Assembly (NCBI GenBank): GCA_027489035.1
Contig: JAIYAN010000005.1
Coordinates: 1 to 64,000, forward strand
Length of the DNA stretch: 64,000 nt
Source: Chitinophagaceae bacterium
GTDB lineage: Bacteria; Bacteroidota; Bacteroidia; Chitinophagales; Chitinophagaceae
Direction of reading: 5' to 3'
Positions 26,727-36,579 of this stretch are shown here, piece by piece. The position numbers were made by a program, and so were the translations under genes. The notes under the pieces are model-generated. The model had not been told where the DNA came from. It ran no database searches and worked only from the letters and a program-made list of their open reading frames with translations. Each line of letters begins with the position of its first letter. Position 1 is the first letter of the stretch.

Positions 26727-28379
26727 ATGCAAACAGAAATTATTTATCTCATAGTTGGACTTTTTTTAGGAGCAGTTGCAGCGTGGATTATTGCAACACT
26801 TATTGTGAAATCCAAAACAATTTCCAAAGTTGATTTTGACAGCTTGACCGAAAAACTAAATTCATCAAATTCTGATTTGAATGTTGAAAAAGAAAAGTCA
26901 AAATCACTTGCGGAAAACCTTCGAACAAGAGAGGCGGAACTTAAAATTAAGTCTGATGAAGTAACAACAATTACAGGTTCTCTATCTGCAAAGACAACTG
27001 AACATTCAGAGTTGTTAAAACAGTTTGATGAAAAAAAAGTAGAATTAAATAACAAAAAAACTGAAATAGGAAATCTCCAAACTGACATTCAAAATCTTGA
27101 AAGAGATTTAGCTACAAGTAATGCCAATCTTTCTTCTGCAAATAATACAATCAAAACAAATACAGACGACATTAAGCAACTTAAAACAGATTTACAAGCA
27201 AAGACCGATAATTTTAACACAGCAACTACAAGTATTGCAGGACTTAAAGCAGACAACAAATCATTAACCGATAAACTTGCTACACAGAAAGATGAAATAG
27301 AGGCAATGCGAAAACAATTCAATACCGAGTTTGAAAATATTGCTACCAAAATTCTTGACGACAAAACAAAAAAGTTTACAGATTTAAATAAGGACAATTT
27401 AGAAACTATTTTAAAACCACTTGGCGAAAATTTAAAATCCTTCAAAGATAAAGTAGAAGAAGTTTACGATAAGGAATCAAAAGAAAGATTCTCACTTGGG
27501 AAAGAAGTTGAGAAACTTGTTTTAGCAAATCAAACTATAAGTCAAGAAGCAAATAATCTAACAAACGCTTTAACTTCAAAAGGAAAAACACAAGGCGATT
27601 GGGGACAAATGATATTAGAAAGCATTTTAGAAAAATCAGGATTAGGAAAAGACAGAGAGTATTTTGTACAAGAATATTTAAAAGATGAATTGGGAAATAA
27701 TCTCGTAAACGAGTCAGGACAAAAAATGCAGCCAGATGTAATTATTGCTTACCCCGATAATAGAAAAGTAATTGTAGATTCTAAAGTTTCACTGACAGCA
27801 TACAACAGATATACTTCTACAACAGTAAAGGATGATGAAGCAAAAGCACTAAACGAGCATATAAAATCAATTAAAAATCATATTGACGATTTGAGTGCAA
27901 AAAATTATCAGGACTTTGCCCCATCACTTGATTTTGTGATGATGTTTGTTCCTATTGAACCAGCTTATTTAATTGCAATTCATACAGAGCAAGATTTGTG
28001 GAGTTATGCTTACAACAAAAGAATTCTATTGACAAGCCCATCTAATTTAATCGTTGCATTAAAAATGATTGTTGATTTATGGAAGAGAGATTTTCAAAGT
28101 AAAAACCATCAAGCAATTGTTGATAGAGGTGGAAAACTTTATGACAAGTTCGCATTAGTTCTTGATAGCTTTAAAGACATTGGTTCAAATCTCAAAGCAA
28201 CTCAGAAAAGTTATAATACTGCAATAAGTCAATTAAGCGAAGGAAACGACAATGTATTAAAACAGGTTGAGAAGCTGAAAACTTTGGGCGCAAAAGCGAA
28301 AAAGAGTTTGCCCGAACCAGATAGTTTATCCTTACTTGAAATAACCACAGATAACAATGATACTTCAAATGAAATTTAA
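26727..28379 (+). CDS. rmuC: RmuC-family predicted nuclease
   Basis: 550 residues. An N-terminal transmembrane helix (about 5-25) and a long coiled coil (about 35-215) precede the RmuC domain (about 285-500), which contains KTQGDWGQMILESILEKSGL, QPDVIIAYPDNRKVIVDSKVSL (a PD-(D/E)xK-like Asp, Asp-Ser-Lys) and VMMFVPIEPAYLIAI. RmuC proteins limit recombination and are predicted endonucleases. Here the gene is the last of the TerB/BrxD-like/helicase operon, two bases after the helicase stop, so it may be the operon's nuclease rather than a housekeeping gene. Confidence 0.85.
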   Translation: MQTEIIYLIVGLFLGAVAAWIIATLIVKSKTISKVDFDSLTEKLNSSNSDLNVEKEKSKSLAENLRTREAELKIKSDEVTTITGSLSAKTTEHSELLKQFDEKKVELNNKKTEIGNLQTDIQNLERDLATSNANLSSANNTIKTNTDDIKQLKTDLQAKTDNFNTATTSIAGLKADNKSLTDKLATQKDEIEAMRKQFNTEFENIATKILDDKTKKFTDLNKDNLETILKPLGENLKSFKDKVEEVYDKESKERFSLGKEVEKLVLANQTISQEANNLTNALTSKGKTQGDWGQMILESILEKSGLGKDREYFVQEYLKDELGNNLVNESGQKMQPDVIIAYPDNRKVIVDSKVSLTAYNRYTSTTVKDDEAKALNEHIKSIKNHIDDLSAKNYQDFAPSLDFVMMFVPIEPAYLIAIHTEQDLWSYAYNKRILLTSPSNLIVALKMIVDLWKRDFQSKNHQAIVDRGGKLYDKFALVLDSFKDIGSNLKATQKSYNTAISQLSEGNDNVLKQVEKLKTLGAKAKKSLPEPDSLSLLEITTDNNDTSNEI

Positions 28380-28496
28380 TTTGTTCTCAGAAGCTGGTAG
28401 GATTAATAAAGAAGAGCATAAGATTTTAATAAAAGAATAAGAATTGATCACGAAAAATCGGATTAGCTATACTAAAATTTCAAACAAATTTCAACA

Positions 28497-28748
28497 GTGA
28501 TGAAATTCGGATTTCGCATACCAAACCTTAATAAACGAATAGCAGCAAGAACATCTCTAAAAAGATATGTACGACAAAATCTTGGGTTTAAAGCACCAAG
28601 AGGGTGGGGCTGGGTAACCAATCCCAAAAAGGCTTTGTATAACCGTGTTTACAATAGAACAACATCGGGATGTATGGTGGCGATTTTGATGTTTTTTGGA
28701 GTCTTAGGTTGTTTTGTTGTAGTCTTAAATTTTCTTTTGGGGCATTAA
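28497..28748 (+). CDS. Small basic protein with one transmembrane helix
   Basis: 83 residues. The basic N-terminal part (FGFRIPNLNKRIAARTSLKRYVRQNLGFKAPRGWGWVTNPKKALYNRVYNRTT) is followed by one hydrophobic helix (about 58-80). Similar small proteins with the PKKALYNRVYNRTT motif are frequent in Bacteroidota mobile DNA, without a known role. It stands alone between the RmuC gene and the Mrr-helicase gene. Confidence 0.6.
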   Translation: MMKFGFRIPNLNKRIAARTSLKRYVRQNLGFKAPRGWGWVTNPKKALYNRVYNRTTSGCMVAILMFFGVLGCFVVVLNFLLGH

Positions 28749-28790
28749 GGACTATTAGGGAAGACTAAGAAAATTTAGTGCAGAATAGGA

Positions 28791-28822
28791 CGTCTTAAAT
28801 TATCTTAAGATTTTTTAAGACG
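28791..28822. promoter_or_regulatory. Perfect 9-bp inverted repeat before the Mrr-helicase gene
   Basis: CGTCTTAAA (28791-28799) and TTTAAGACG (28814-28822) flank a 14-bp spacer, 80 bp before the ATG at 28903. There is no T run after it, so an operator is more likely than a terminator. Confidence 0.45.
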
Positions 28823-28902
28823 ATATTTATCGATAAATTTTCGATTATTGACTAGTCCAACCAAGCATAATTTTAATTCGGTTATTAATATCTATTTCAA
28901 AT

Positions 28903-31900
28903 ATGTCCAATTTTAAGTCGCTAATATCAAAAGTAAACACCTGGTCTGATTTTAAAAATGGGCTTAAGCCATTGAGCAAATTAGAAAAAGGAAACGCATT
29001 TGAAGAACTTACAAAGTATTATCTATTATCCAATGCTGTTTACAAAGACAAACTAAAAAATGTCTGGCTACAAAAAGAAATTCCGCCATCTGTTACTAAA
29101 AAATTAAACCTCCCATCAAACGATCAAGGTATTGATTTGATAGCTGAAAATAATGATGGTACATTTTGGGCGATACAATGTAAGTATTTACAAGACGAAG
29201 AACAGAGATTGTCGCATAGAGCAATTTCAACGTTTACATCACTAAGTAAATTAACTGCTAAGAATATTTCTTATTGTTTGGTGGCTACCACCGCAGATGA
29301 TTATGCAAAATTGTATAAGGGTAATAATGAAATTGGCTTTATAAATGCTGATGAATGGAACAAATTGAACAAGGAGTTTTTTACAAATGTTAGAACTGCC
29401 ATTGCCGGTAAAGAGATTAAATACAAACCTTACAAGCCTAAGTCGCATCAGCAAAAAGCACTTAAAGAAGCCAGCGAACATTTTCTAAAGCAAAAGAATA
29501 ATAGAGGCAAACTTGTTTTCCCATGTGGTGCAGGAAAAAGTTTAACAGGGTACTGGATTAAACAAGCGTTAAACGCTCAAAGCACTATTGTTGCCGTGCC
29601 TTCACTTTCATTGGTTAAGCAAACACTGGAAGTTTATTTGCGTGAATCTGTTGCCAATAAAAAGAAAATAGAATGGCTGTGTGTTTGTAGTGATGAGGGA
29701 ATTGGGAAGAATGATGATGTTGTTGTACATACCAATGAAATTGGCGTTCCTTGTATAACCGACAAAAATTTCATAGCCAATTGGATAAAAGAGAATAAGA
29801 AAAACAAGACAGTTATTTTCACTACTTATCAATCTGGTAAAACCATAGTAGAAGCTGCTAAAATTGCCAAAGCCAAATTTGATTTGGGTATAATGGATGA
29901 AGCCCATAAAACAGTAGGCAATCAGGATAAGTTGTTTAGTTATTTATTGTTTGATAAAAACATCAAAATTGATAAGCGGATTTTTATGACCGCCACGGAA
30001 AGAAGATATGCCGGTTCGTCCGACAATATCTTGAGTATGGATGATGTCGAAGTGTATGGTGAAACATTTACTCAAATGCCTTTTAAAGATGCGATAAATC
30101 AAGACATACTTTCTGATTATAAAATCATCACCTTATTTATTTCGGATAAAGAGGTAAAAGAAATTATTGAGAAGAATGCTTTTGTAAAACCACAGGGCAA
30201 GGAATGGGATAAAGAAACAGAAGCAAGAACATTGGCTTCTATGGTTGCTTTGCGAAAAGCAATGGTGCAATTCCCAATACATCACGCAGTTACTTTTCAT
30301 TCCAGTATTAAAAAAGCGGAAGCATTTGAGCAAAGTCAAGTTCTATTTAGCGAAGCATTTCCTGAGTTTCAAAATATAGATTCATTTCATGTATCTGGTG
30401 CAATGCCAACTTCTCAGAGAAGCAAAATCGTTAATGAATTTGCCACTTCCAATAAAGCTATTATAACTAATGCGAAATGCCTTACAGAAGGGGTGGATGT
30501 TCCCAATATAGATTGTGTCCTCTTTGCAGACCCACGGAAAAGTACTGTTGATATTGTACAGGCCGTTGGACGTGCTTTGCGTAAAAAAGAAGGTAAGCAA
30601 TTTGGGTATGTTATTCTTCCGGTGTTTACTAAATCAAAAACAAAAGAAGAAATAATAGAAAGCGCTGAGTTTAAAGAGATATTAAGTACACTCAGGGCAC
30701 TGGCATCTAATGATGAAAGGATTATTGAATATTTCCGCGACATCAGTAAAAAAGGAAAATCAAACTCTTCAAATGGGCTTGTTCAATTTGATATTGATGA
30801 AAATATTATTGAACGCATTAGTGAAAAGGATTTGATAGATTCCCTTCAATTAAAAACTTGGGATAAGTTGGCGAAGTTGAGTTGGATGCCTTTTGAGGAG
30901 GCGAGGGAGTATGTTCAGAAACTGAAATTTAAGTCAACAAAAGATTGGTTTGTTTTCGCAAAATCGAAAAAGAAACCTCTTGATTTACCTTCATTCCCCA
31001 ATGAATTATATAAAATAAAATGGAAAGGGTATGGCGATTTTTTAGGTACAGGAACTATTGCCACTCAAGATAGAGTTTATTTGTCTTTTGATGAAGCTCG
31101 AGATTTTGTAAGGACTAAAAATATTAAATCAACAAAGGAGTGGAAAGTATTTTGTAAGAATGGAGAAAAACCTAATTATATACCTGCGGCACCAGATTTA
31201 TCGTATAAAAATAGCGGATGGATTAGTTGGGGGGATTTTCTTGGACATGATTACATTGTAAAATTTGACAAATCATTAAAATCGTTTTTAATGGCAAGAA
31301 AGTTTGCAAGGAATTTGAAAATTAAAAATTTAAGAGAATGGAATTTGTATTCGAAAAATAATATCAGAGATAAATCTTCGATGCCATCAAATCCTCAACT
31401 AACGTTTAAAGAGCATTGGAAAGGATGGGGAGATTTTTTGGGTAATGACAATGAATCCATGAAAACTAAAGAATTTGTTTTATTTGATGAAGCAAGAAAA
31501 TTTGCACTAAGCTTAAAATTAAATTCTTCGATTGATTGGAAAAAAATGCTAAAAGAAAATAAAATACCTAATAACATTCCAAGGTCTCCTAGTTTAGTAT
31601 ATAAAAACAAAGGATGGATTAGTTGGGGGCATTTCCTTGGGACAAATATTATACAACCTCAACTATTTGTTTACAGGAAATTTACTGATGCAAGAAAATA
31701 TGCCCAAAAGTTAAATTTAAAATCTATCAATGATTGGAATGATTTTGTAAAGTCAGGAAAAAAACCGGATGACATCCCTAATGCTCCGCACATGACCAAA
31801 CAGTATAAAAATGAATGGGTTAGTTGGGGCGATTTTCTTGGTACTAGTAATGTCGCATCTTTCAATAAGGTATATAGGAATTTTGTTGAGGCAAGAAAAT

Positions 31901-32439
31901 ATATACACACTTTAGGATTAAAATCATTTGCTGACTGGAACAGATTCTGTAAATCAGGCAAAAGGCCTGATGATATTCCGTACCATCCAGAAAGAAATTA
32001 TAAAAGCGAATGGCTTGGATTTGAAGATTTTATTGGAGTCCAATACAAAGTTGAATTTGTTAGTTTTTCTGAAGCAAGAAAATTTGCAAGAAATTTAAAC
32101 CTAAACACAACAGGGTGGAGAGAATTTGTAGTATCAGGTAAAAAACCAAAAGAAATACCTTCCAATCCTGATAAAGCATATTCCAATAGCGGTTGGAATG
32201 GATGGGCTGATTTTTTGGGTAATGTTGGTATTGAAAGAAGAAAACCTAACAAAAATTTTATTTCATTTGATGAGGCTAAAGATTGGTTCAGAAAAAATAA
32301 AATTAATTCAGTAAAAGAATGGCTTGATTATATAAAAACAAATGGTCGTTTAGACTATATACCATACAAACCACACGTAGCATACAAAAACAAAGGTTGG
32401 AAAGGCTGGGCCGATTTTTTGGGAAAAGCAAAAAAATAG
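28903..32439 (+). CDS. Mrr-type nuclease/SF2 helicase with eight C-terminal phage-integrase repeats
   Basis: 1178 residues. N-terminal Mrr-like PD-(D/E)xK nuclease: NDQGIDLIAE (about 74-83) and WAIQCKY (about 90-96). Helicase core: FPCGAGKSLTG (Walker A, about 206), IMDEAHKT (about 331), FMTATERRY and QAVGRALRKKEGK (motif VI). From about 660 to the end are eight repeats of about 60 residues each, with consensus F.EAR.FAR.L.LKS..DW..F.KSGKKP.DIP..P...YK..GW.SWGDFLG, as in the phage-integrase repeat (INT_rpt) family. The repeats probably bind DNA. The protein resembles single-polypeptide restriction enzymes without a methylase. It may be a stand-alone defence gene. Confidence 0.85.
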   Translation: MSNFKSLISKVNTWSDFKNGLKPLSKLEKGNAFEELTKYYLLSNAVYKDKLKNVWLQKEIPPSVTKKLNLPSNDQGIDLIAENNDGTFWAIQCKYLQDEEQRLSHRAISTFTSLSKLTAKNISYCLVATTADDYAKLYKGNNEIGFINADEWNKLNKEFFTNVRTAIAGKEIKYKPYKPKSHQQKALKEASEHFLKQKNNRGKLVFPCGAGKSLTGYWIKQALNAQSTIVAVPSLSLVKQTLEVYLRESVANKKKIEWLCVCSDEGIGKNDDVVVHTNEIGVPCITDKNFIANWIKENKKNKTVIFTTYQSGKTIVEAAKIAKAKFDLGIMDEAHKTVGNQDKLFSYLLFDKNIKIDKRIFMTATERRYAGSSDNILSMDDVEVYGETFTQMPFKDAINQDILSDYKIITLFISDKEVKEIIEKNAFVKPQGKEWDKETEARTLASMVALRKAMVQFPIHHAVTFHSSIKKAEAFEQSQVLFSEAFPEFQNIDSFHVSGAMPTSQRSKIVNEFATSNKAIITNAKCLTEGVDVPNIDCVLFADPRKSTVDIVQAVGRALRKKEGKQFGYVILPVFTKSKTKEEIIESAEFKEILSTLRALASNDERIIEYFRDISKKGKSNSSNGLVQFDIDENIIERISEKDLIDSLQLKTWDKLAKLSWMPFEEAREYVQKLKFKSTKDWFVFAKSKKKPLDLPSFPNELYKIKWKGYGDFLGTGTIATQDRVYLSFDEARDFVRTKNIKSTKEWKVFCKNGEKPNYIPAAPDLSYKNSGWISWGDFLGHDYIVKFDKSLKSFLMARKFARNLKIKNLREWNLYSKNNIRDKSSMPSNPQLTFKEHWKGWGDFLGNDNESMKTKEFVLFDEARKFALSLKLNSSIDWKKMLKENKIPNNIPRSPSLVYKNKGWISWGHFLGTNIIQPQLFVYRKFTDARKYAQKLNLKSINDWNDFVKSGKKPDDIPNAPHMTKQYKNEWVSWGDFLGTSNVASFNKVYRNFVEARKYIHTLGLKSFADWNRFCKSGKRPDDIPYHPERNYKSEWLGFEDFIGVQYKVEFVSFSEARKFARNLNLNTTGWREFVVSGKKPKEIPSNPDKAYSNSGWNGWADFLGNVGIERRKPNKNFISFDEAKDWFRKNKINSVKEWLDYIKTNGRLDYIPYKPHVAYKNKGWKGWADFLGKAKK

Positions 32440-32832
32440 AACTGTAATTTTCTAAAATGATCGTACGCAGATTCAATACATTGATTGATGGAACGACGGG
32501 TGTATTTATTTTGAAAGTGTAAGCCATTCAATCTAAACCAAGTTTGACTCCAGAAGCATGCGCAACATTGACTCATTACCTATTTTTGCAAAAAAGAGCT
32601 TTGAAGTTTATTGGGAAATTTTAATTTATAATAAACATCAACGTAGCCGAAAATAAGTAGTAAATTAAAACTGATTTTGATTAATTGTTGTAATTCACTT
32701 AAATTTAAAAAAAATATACTTTATAAAGGTTATTACATTCAGAAAAAATGGCTGATTGATGAAACTTCATAAGGATAAAAAGAGTTGTTCGAAATTTTTG
32801 TGTATACCTTAATTTAATTTAAAACTTAAAAT

Positions 32833-33492
32833 ATGTTTGAAGGACAATCACCTGATAATTATGAACAAAAGTGCCATTGTGTGCTTATTTTAGATGTTTC
32901 TGGCTCTATGGCTGGAGAACCAATAAATCAACTAAACAAAGGCCTTCAAGAATTTCACAGTGAGGTAATTGCAGACTTTGTAGCTTCACAAAGATTAGAA
33001 GTCAGTATTGTAACTTTTGGAAGTAGTGTTGCCTGTATTCAAGAACCAAGTCTTGTGAATAATTTTCAGATGCCAAAATTGGTTTGCAATGGTAGTACTA
33101 AATTAGTAGATGGGGTTCGTTTGGGAATTAATATAGATGAAGACAGAAAGAAATGGTATAAAGAAACTGGTCAAAATTATTTTCGATCTATGATAGTATT
33201 GATTACAGATGGAGAGCCAGACGGGGACCAAGATTTAAATGCACTTTCATCGGAAGTTTCAAATAAGGTTGCTTCCAAAAATTTTATGTTTTATACTTTG
33301 GGTGTTAAAGGATACAACCACCAAAAGCTTAATCAAATTTGTGCTACACCACCTCCTTTGCCGCTTGATGGATATAAATTTTCCGAATTTTTTAGATGGC
33401 TCAGCAATAGTATTGGAATAATAACCAAATCCACTGAAGGGGAAGTTTTAATGCTACCACCAGTAAGTGATTGGACACAAATTCAAATGTAA
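32833..33492 (+). CDS. terY: TerY-like von Willebrand A protein
   Basis: 219 residues, a complete VWA domain. The MIDAS motif is DVSGSMAGEP (about 21-30), the Thr loop is CNGSTKLVDGV, and the third motif is LITDGEPDGDQD (about 126-137). The family (TerY) is known to form a triad with a PP2C phosphatase and a protein kinase (TerY-P), here as the next two genes. The gap to the phosphatase ATG is one base after the stop codon. No transmembrane segment or signal peptide is visible, so it should be cytosolic. Confidence 0.85.
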   Translation: MFEGQSPDNYEQKCHCVLILDVSGSMAGEPINQLNKGLQEFHSEVIADFVASQRLEVSIVTFGSSVACIQEPSLVNNFQMPKLVCNGSTKLVDGVRLGINIDEDRKKWYKETGQNYFRSMIVLITDGEPDGDQDLNALSSEVSNKVASKNFMFYTLGVKGYNHQKLNQICATPPPLPLDGYKFSEFFRWLSNSIGIITKSTEGEVLMLPPVSDWTQIQM

Positions 33493-33493
33493 A

Positions 33494-34339
33494 ATGCCAC
33501 AACCTAATTGGATTTTTGCTTTTGCCTCTGTAATAGGCAATTCTCATATTTCAGAAAATATTCCATGCCAAGACTTTTGCAAAGTAGAGAATTATGACAC
33601 TTTCAGTATTGCAGTTGTTTGTGATGGGGCAGGCACTTGCATAAACTCTCAAATAGGCTCAAAACAAGTTGCAAATTTTTGCACCTATCATTTTGAAAGA
33701 GTTATTAGAAATCAAAAATGGGATAAGTCAGATGAATTACCTACACAAGAAGTTTGGCACAATGAAGCTAAGAATACACTCCATTTAATAAAAGAAGATT
33801 TAGATAGGTTCAGCATGAGTAATAATTTAGATTTTAAGTCATTATCATGCACGGTTATTGTTACAATAGCTTTACCTCATGGATTACTGGTTACACATAT
33901 TGGAGACGGAAGGGCTGGATATTGTAACAAGAATAACGAATGGTCGCCAACGATTATTCCACTACATGGCGAATTGGCAAACCAAACAGTTTTTATTACC
34001 TCTGAAATTTGGAACGATGAAATAATTGATACTTATATTGAAAGTAATGTTATAAAGGATGATGTCAAAGCTTTTTGTTTACTTAGTGATGGTTGCGAGA
34101 AAGCATCGTTTGAGTGTAATTTGTTTGACCAAGAAACTGAAACATATTTTGACCCAAACAAACCTTATCCTTTGTTTTTCAATCCTAACATAAAGATATT
34201 GCCGGAACTTCACAAGCAAAACAAAACACAAGAAGAAATTAATATACTTTGGGAAACATTTTTGACAAAAGGAAACGAAAAATTACAAATCGAACCTGAT
34301 GATAAAACGCTGATTTTGGGTGTCAGAGTTATTGAATAA
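33494..34339 (+). CDS. PP2C-family serine/threonine phosphatase (TerY-P triad)
   Basis: About 281 residues. The segments VIGNSHISENIPCQDFC, AVVCDGAGTCINSQIGSKQ (the metal-binding DGAG), VTHIGDGRAGYC and FCLLSDGCEKASFE (SDG) are those of PP2C-type metal-dependent phosphatases. The ATG at 33494 (MPQPNWIFAFASVIGN) is preferred over a GTG/ATG inside the preceding gene. It is set between the TerY-like gene and the kinase gene, so it probably reverses phosphorylation by that kinase. Confidence 0.85.
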   Translation: MPQPNWIFAFASVIGNSHISENIPCQDFCKVENYDTFSIAVVCDGAGTCINSQIGSKQVANFCTYHFERVIRNQKWDKSDELPTQEVWHNEAKNTLHLIKEDLDRFSMSNNLDFKSLSCTVIVTIALPHGLLVTHIGDGRAGYCNKNNEWSPTIIPLHGELANQTVFITSEIWNDEIIDTYIESNVIKDDVKAFCLLSDGCEKASFECNLFDQETETYFDPNKPYPLFFNPNIKILPELHKQNKTQEEINILWETFLTKGNEKLQIEPDDKTLILGVRVIE

Positions 34340-34359
34340 AGTATAACAGAAAATGTATA

Positions 34360-36579
34360 ATGCCAACATCTGTACAACTAAAAAATGGAACAACTCTACA
34401 ATTAGAACAAAAAGCCTTTGCAAGTGGCGGAGAAGGTGAATTGTTTAGAATTAATAACCCAACAAGTTTCCAAAATCAAGTTGTTAAAATATACAAACCA
34501 GAAAAAAGAACTAAAGAAAGAGAAAATAAAACAGAGTTTTTAGCAAACAATCCTCCGACCTTACAAATACAAGATGGACACCATTCAATAATTTGGGTGA
34601 ATCAAGTCGTATATGACAATGGCAAATTTTGTGGTTTCACTATGCCAATAGCTAAAGGAGAGAAATTAGAGTTCCTTTGCCACCCTAAACTTCCTAAAAT
34701 ATTAAATAATGAGTGGGCGAAATTTGATTTTCAAAGCCCAAAAGCCATTGAATTGCGTTTAAAACTTTGCTTTAATATAGCAGTAGCACTATACCATATT
34801 CATAAATTAAGCAACTACGTGTTAGTTGATATGAAGCCAGAAAATATAATGGTGCAACCTAATGGTTTAATTTCTTTAATTGACATAGATAGTGTTGCAG
34901 TAGTAAAAAATAATAAAGTAATTTTTCCTGCACCAGTTGCAACTCCGGAATACACTCCTCCTGAGTATTACAAAGGAATAAAACTTGATGGTGATGGAAT
35001 TAATGAAACTTGGGATAGGTTCAGTATGTCAATAATCTTTTACCGTCTTTTATGTGGAATTCATCCATTTACTGGAAGTTGCATCACACCATATGAAAAA
35101 TGTAATGGATTAGTTGACATGGTACAAAATGGATTGTTCCCAAATGGTCAAAAAAACTCTTTTTTCAAAGTAATACCACCACCCCATAACAAATTTAAAA
35201 ATCTTGAATCAGTAGTTCAGGAACTTTTTAAACGTTGTTTTAATGAAGGACATAACAATCCAAATAACAGACCAAATGCAGATGAATGGTGCAGAAGTCT
35301 TTCTCCACAGCAGGTGATACAAATTAATAGACCATTACCTTCAACCACCGTAATATTTCCAATGTATAATTATTCAAAAGCCATAGTTTACAATCCGAGC
35401 GTTTCTTTGGAAGTACCAAAAATTAATTATGCTAATCCTCAATCAGAAAAAGGACTAAAAGCATTGATAAGTGGAATATTTGGAAAAAATAAAGAGCAGA
35501 AAACTATTGACACAATAAAGCAACTGGAAAAGGAACTAAAACAAAAAGAAAAAAAATATGATGTTTTTGTTTTAGAACTCCAAGATATCATAAATACTTT
35601 TTCAAAAAATCAGGAAGCAATATTGAAAAATGAAAAATCTAAATTAGAACAGTTAAAAAAAACCGTTATTTTAGATATATCTTACTTCGACAAGCAAGCA
35701 AAAGAATTACATATCCAAGAAGCTAATGAAATAAGTTCGGCTTCCAACTTATATACAATTTCAAGCAATACTATTGAGCAAAGAATAAAGCAAACATATA
35801 CAAACATTTTAGGCAAACGATTTGAAAATCAAGAAATTCAAAAATCTGGTTTGCAAAAAAACATTCAAGACTTAAGAGCACAAGTACAAAATGAAATAAA
35901 CAGCTTTATAAATAATCCCACCAAGCTATCAAAGTATATAATTAAGTATGCGTCAATTCACAATTTTGGTTATAGCACAGTTCAATCATTAGCATCAGTA
36001 GGAATTACAACTGCTGCCGATTTTACCGACATTAATTCGGAAGGTTTTTTAAAAAACCGTTCAGGAAAGTGGGTAAAAGCAAACGGAGTAGGTTGGAGTA
36101 GAGCATATGATTTAAGAGAATGGCAAAGAAAACTTGAAATGAAGGAAAATCAAATCATTACAGAAAACATAAATCAAAATCATTTAAGCAAGTTTCAGAT
36201 AATTAACAATAATATAAAAAATATGGAGGATGCATTTCAAAAAGAAATTCACCCATATCAAATTCAATATAAAAAAGAAGAATTGGCATTTGAAGAAGCA
36301 AAAGCGAAAATAATGAAAGACTACAAAGAAAAACTTGAAGAAATTAAATCAAAATATAATGAACAACATTTAGTAATTATCGAAAATTGCAAAATTTATT
36401 CTAAGTCTATTTCACCTAAAATTAAAACGATAACGTCTGATATTGAAAAAGAATTGGACGAAAACTTTCAAAAATATATTTCCCAATTTGCATCAAAAAA
36501 AACTGAAATAAATAACTATTCAACTGAATTAAAATCAGAAATTGGTAATCTAAATAAATTGCATATGCAATTGGTTTAG
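34360..36579 (+). CDS. Protein kinase with coiled coils and helix-hairpin-helix domain (TerY-P triad)
   Basis: 739 residues. Kinase domain, about 15-320: glycine loop ASGGEGELFRI, the lysine in VVKIYKPEKR, catalytic loop VDMKPENIMV and metal-binding LIDIDSVAV (DID in place of DFG), then TPEYTPPEYYKG. Coiled coils follow from about 375, and a helix-hairpin-helix-like part (STVQSLASVGITTAADFTDINS...VGWSRAYDLREWQ, about 545-590) sits among further coiled coils. This domain order is that of the kinase in TerY-P triads. The HHH part suggests nucleic-acid contact. Its stop is followed, 83 bp on, by the IS21 left end. Confidence 0.85.
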   Translation: MPTSVQLKNGTTLQLEQKAFASGGEGELFRINNPTSFQNQVVKIYKPEKRTKERENKTEFLANNPPTLQIQDGHHSIIWVNQVVYDNGKFCGFTMPIAKGEKLEFLCHPKLPKILNNEWAKFDFQSPKAIELRLKLCFNIAVALYHIHKLSNYVLVDMKPENIMVQPNGLISLIDIDSVAVVKNNKVIFPAPVATPEYTPPEYYKGIKLDGDGINETWDRFSMSIIFYRLLCGIHPFTGSCITPYEKCNGLVDMVQNGLFPNGQKNSFFKVIPPPHNKFKNLESVVQELFKRCFNEGHNNPNNRPNADEWCRSLSPQQVIQINRPLPSTTVIFPMYNYSKAIVYNPSVSLEVPKINYANPQSEKGLKALISGIFGKNKEQKTIDTIKQLEKELKQKEKKYDVFVLELQDIINTFSKNQEAILKNEKSKLEQLKKTVILDISYFDKQAKELHIQEANEISSASNLYTISSNTIEQRIKQTYTNILGKRFENQEIQKSGLQKNIQDLRAQVQNEINSFINNPTKLSKYIIKYASIHNFGYSTVQSLASVGITTAADFTDINSEGFLKNRSGKWVKANGVGWSRAYDLREWQRKLEMKENQIITENINQNHLSKFQIINNNIKNMEDAFQKEIHPYQIQYKKEELAFEEAKAKIMKDYKEKLEEIKSKYNEQHLVIIENCKIYSKSISPKIKTITSDIEKELDENFQKYISQFASKKTEINNYSTELKSEIGNLNKLHMQLV

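Noticed and set aside
30880..32439. Regularly spaced repeats, considered as a CRISPR or VNTR array
   Set aside because: The repeats are in frame at about 60 codons and conserved at protein level; they form the C-terminal domain array of the helicase.
32440..32832. Possible short genes in the 393-bp gap before the TerY-like gene
   Set aside because: Only short open frames (about 21 and 33 codons) without clear promoters or recognisable sequence; no structure beyond AT-rich spacer.
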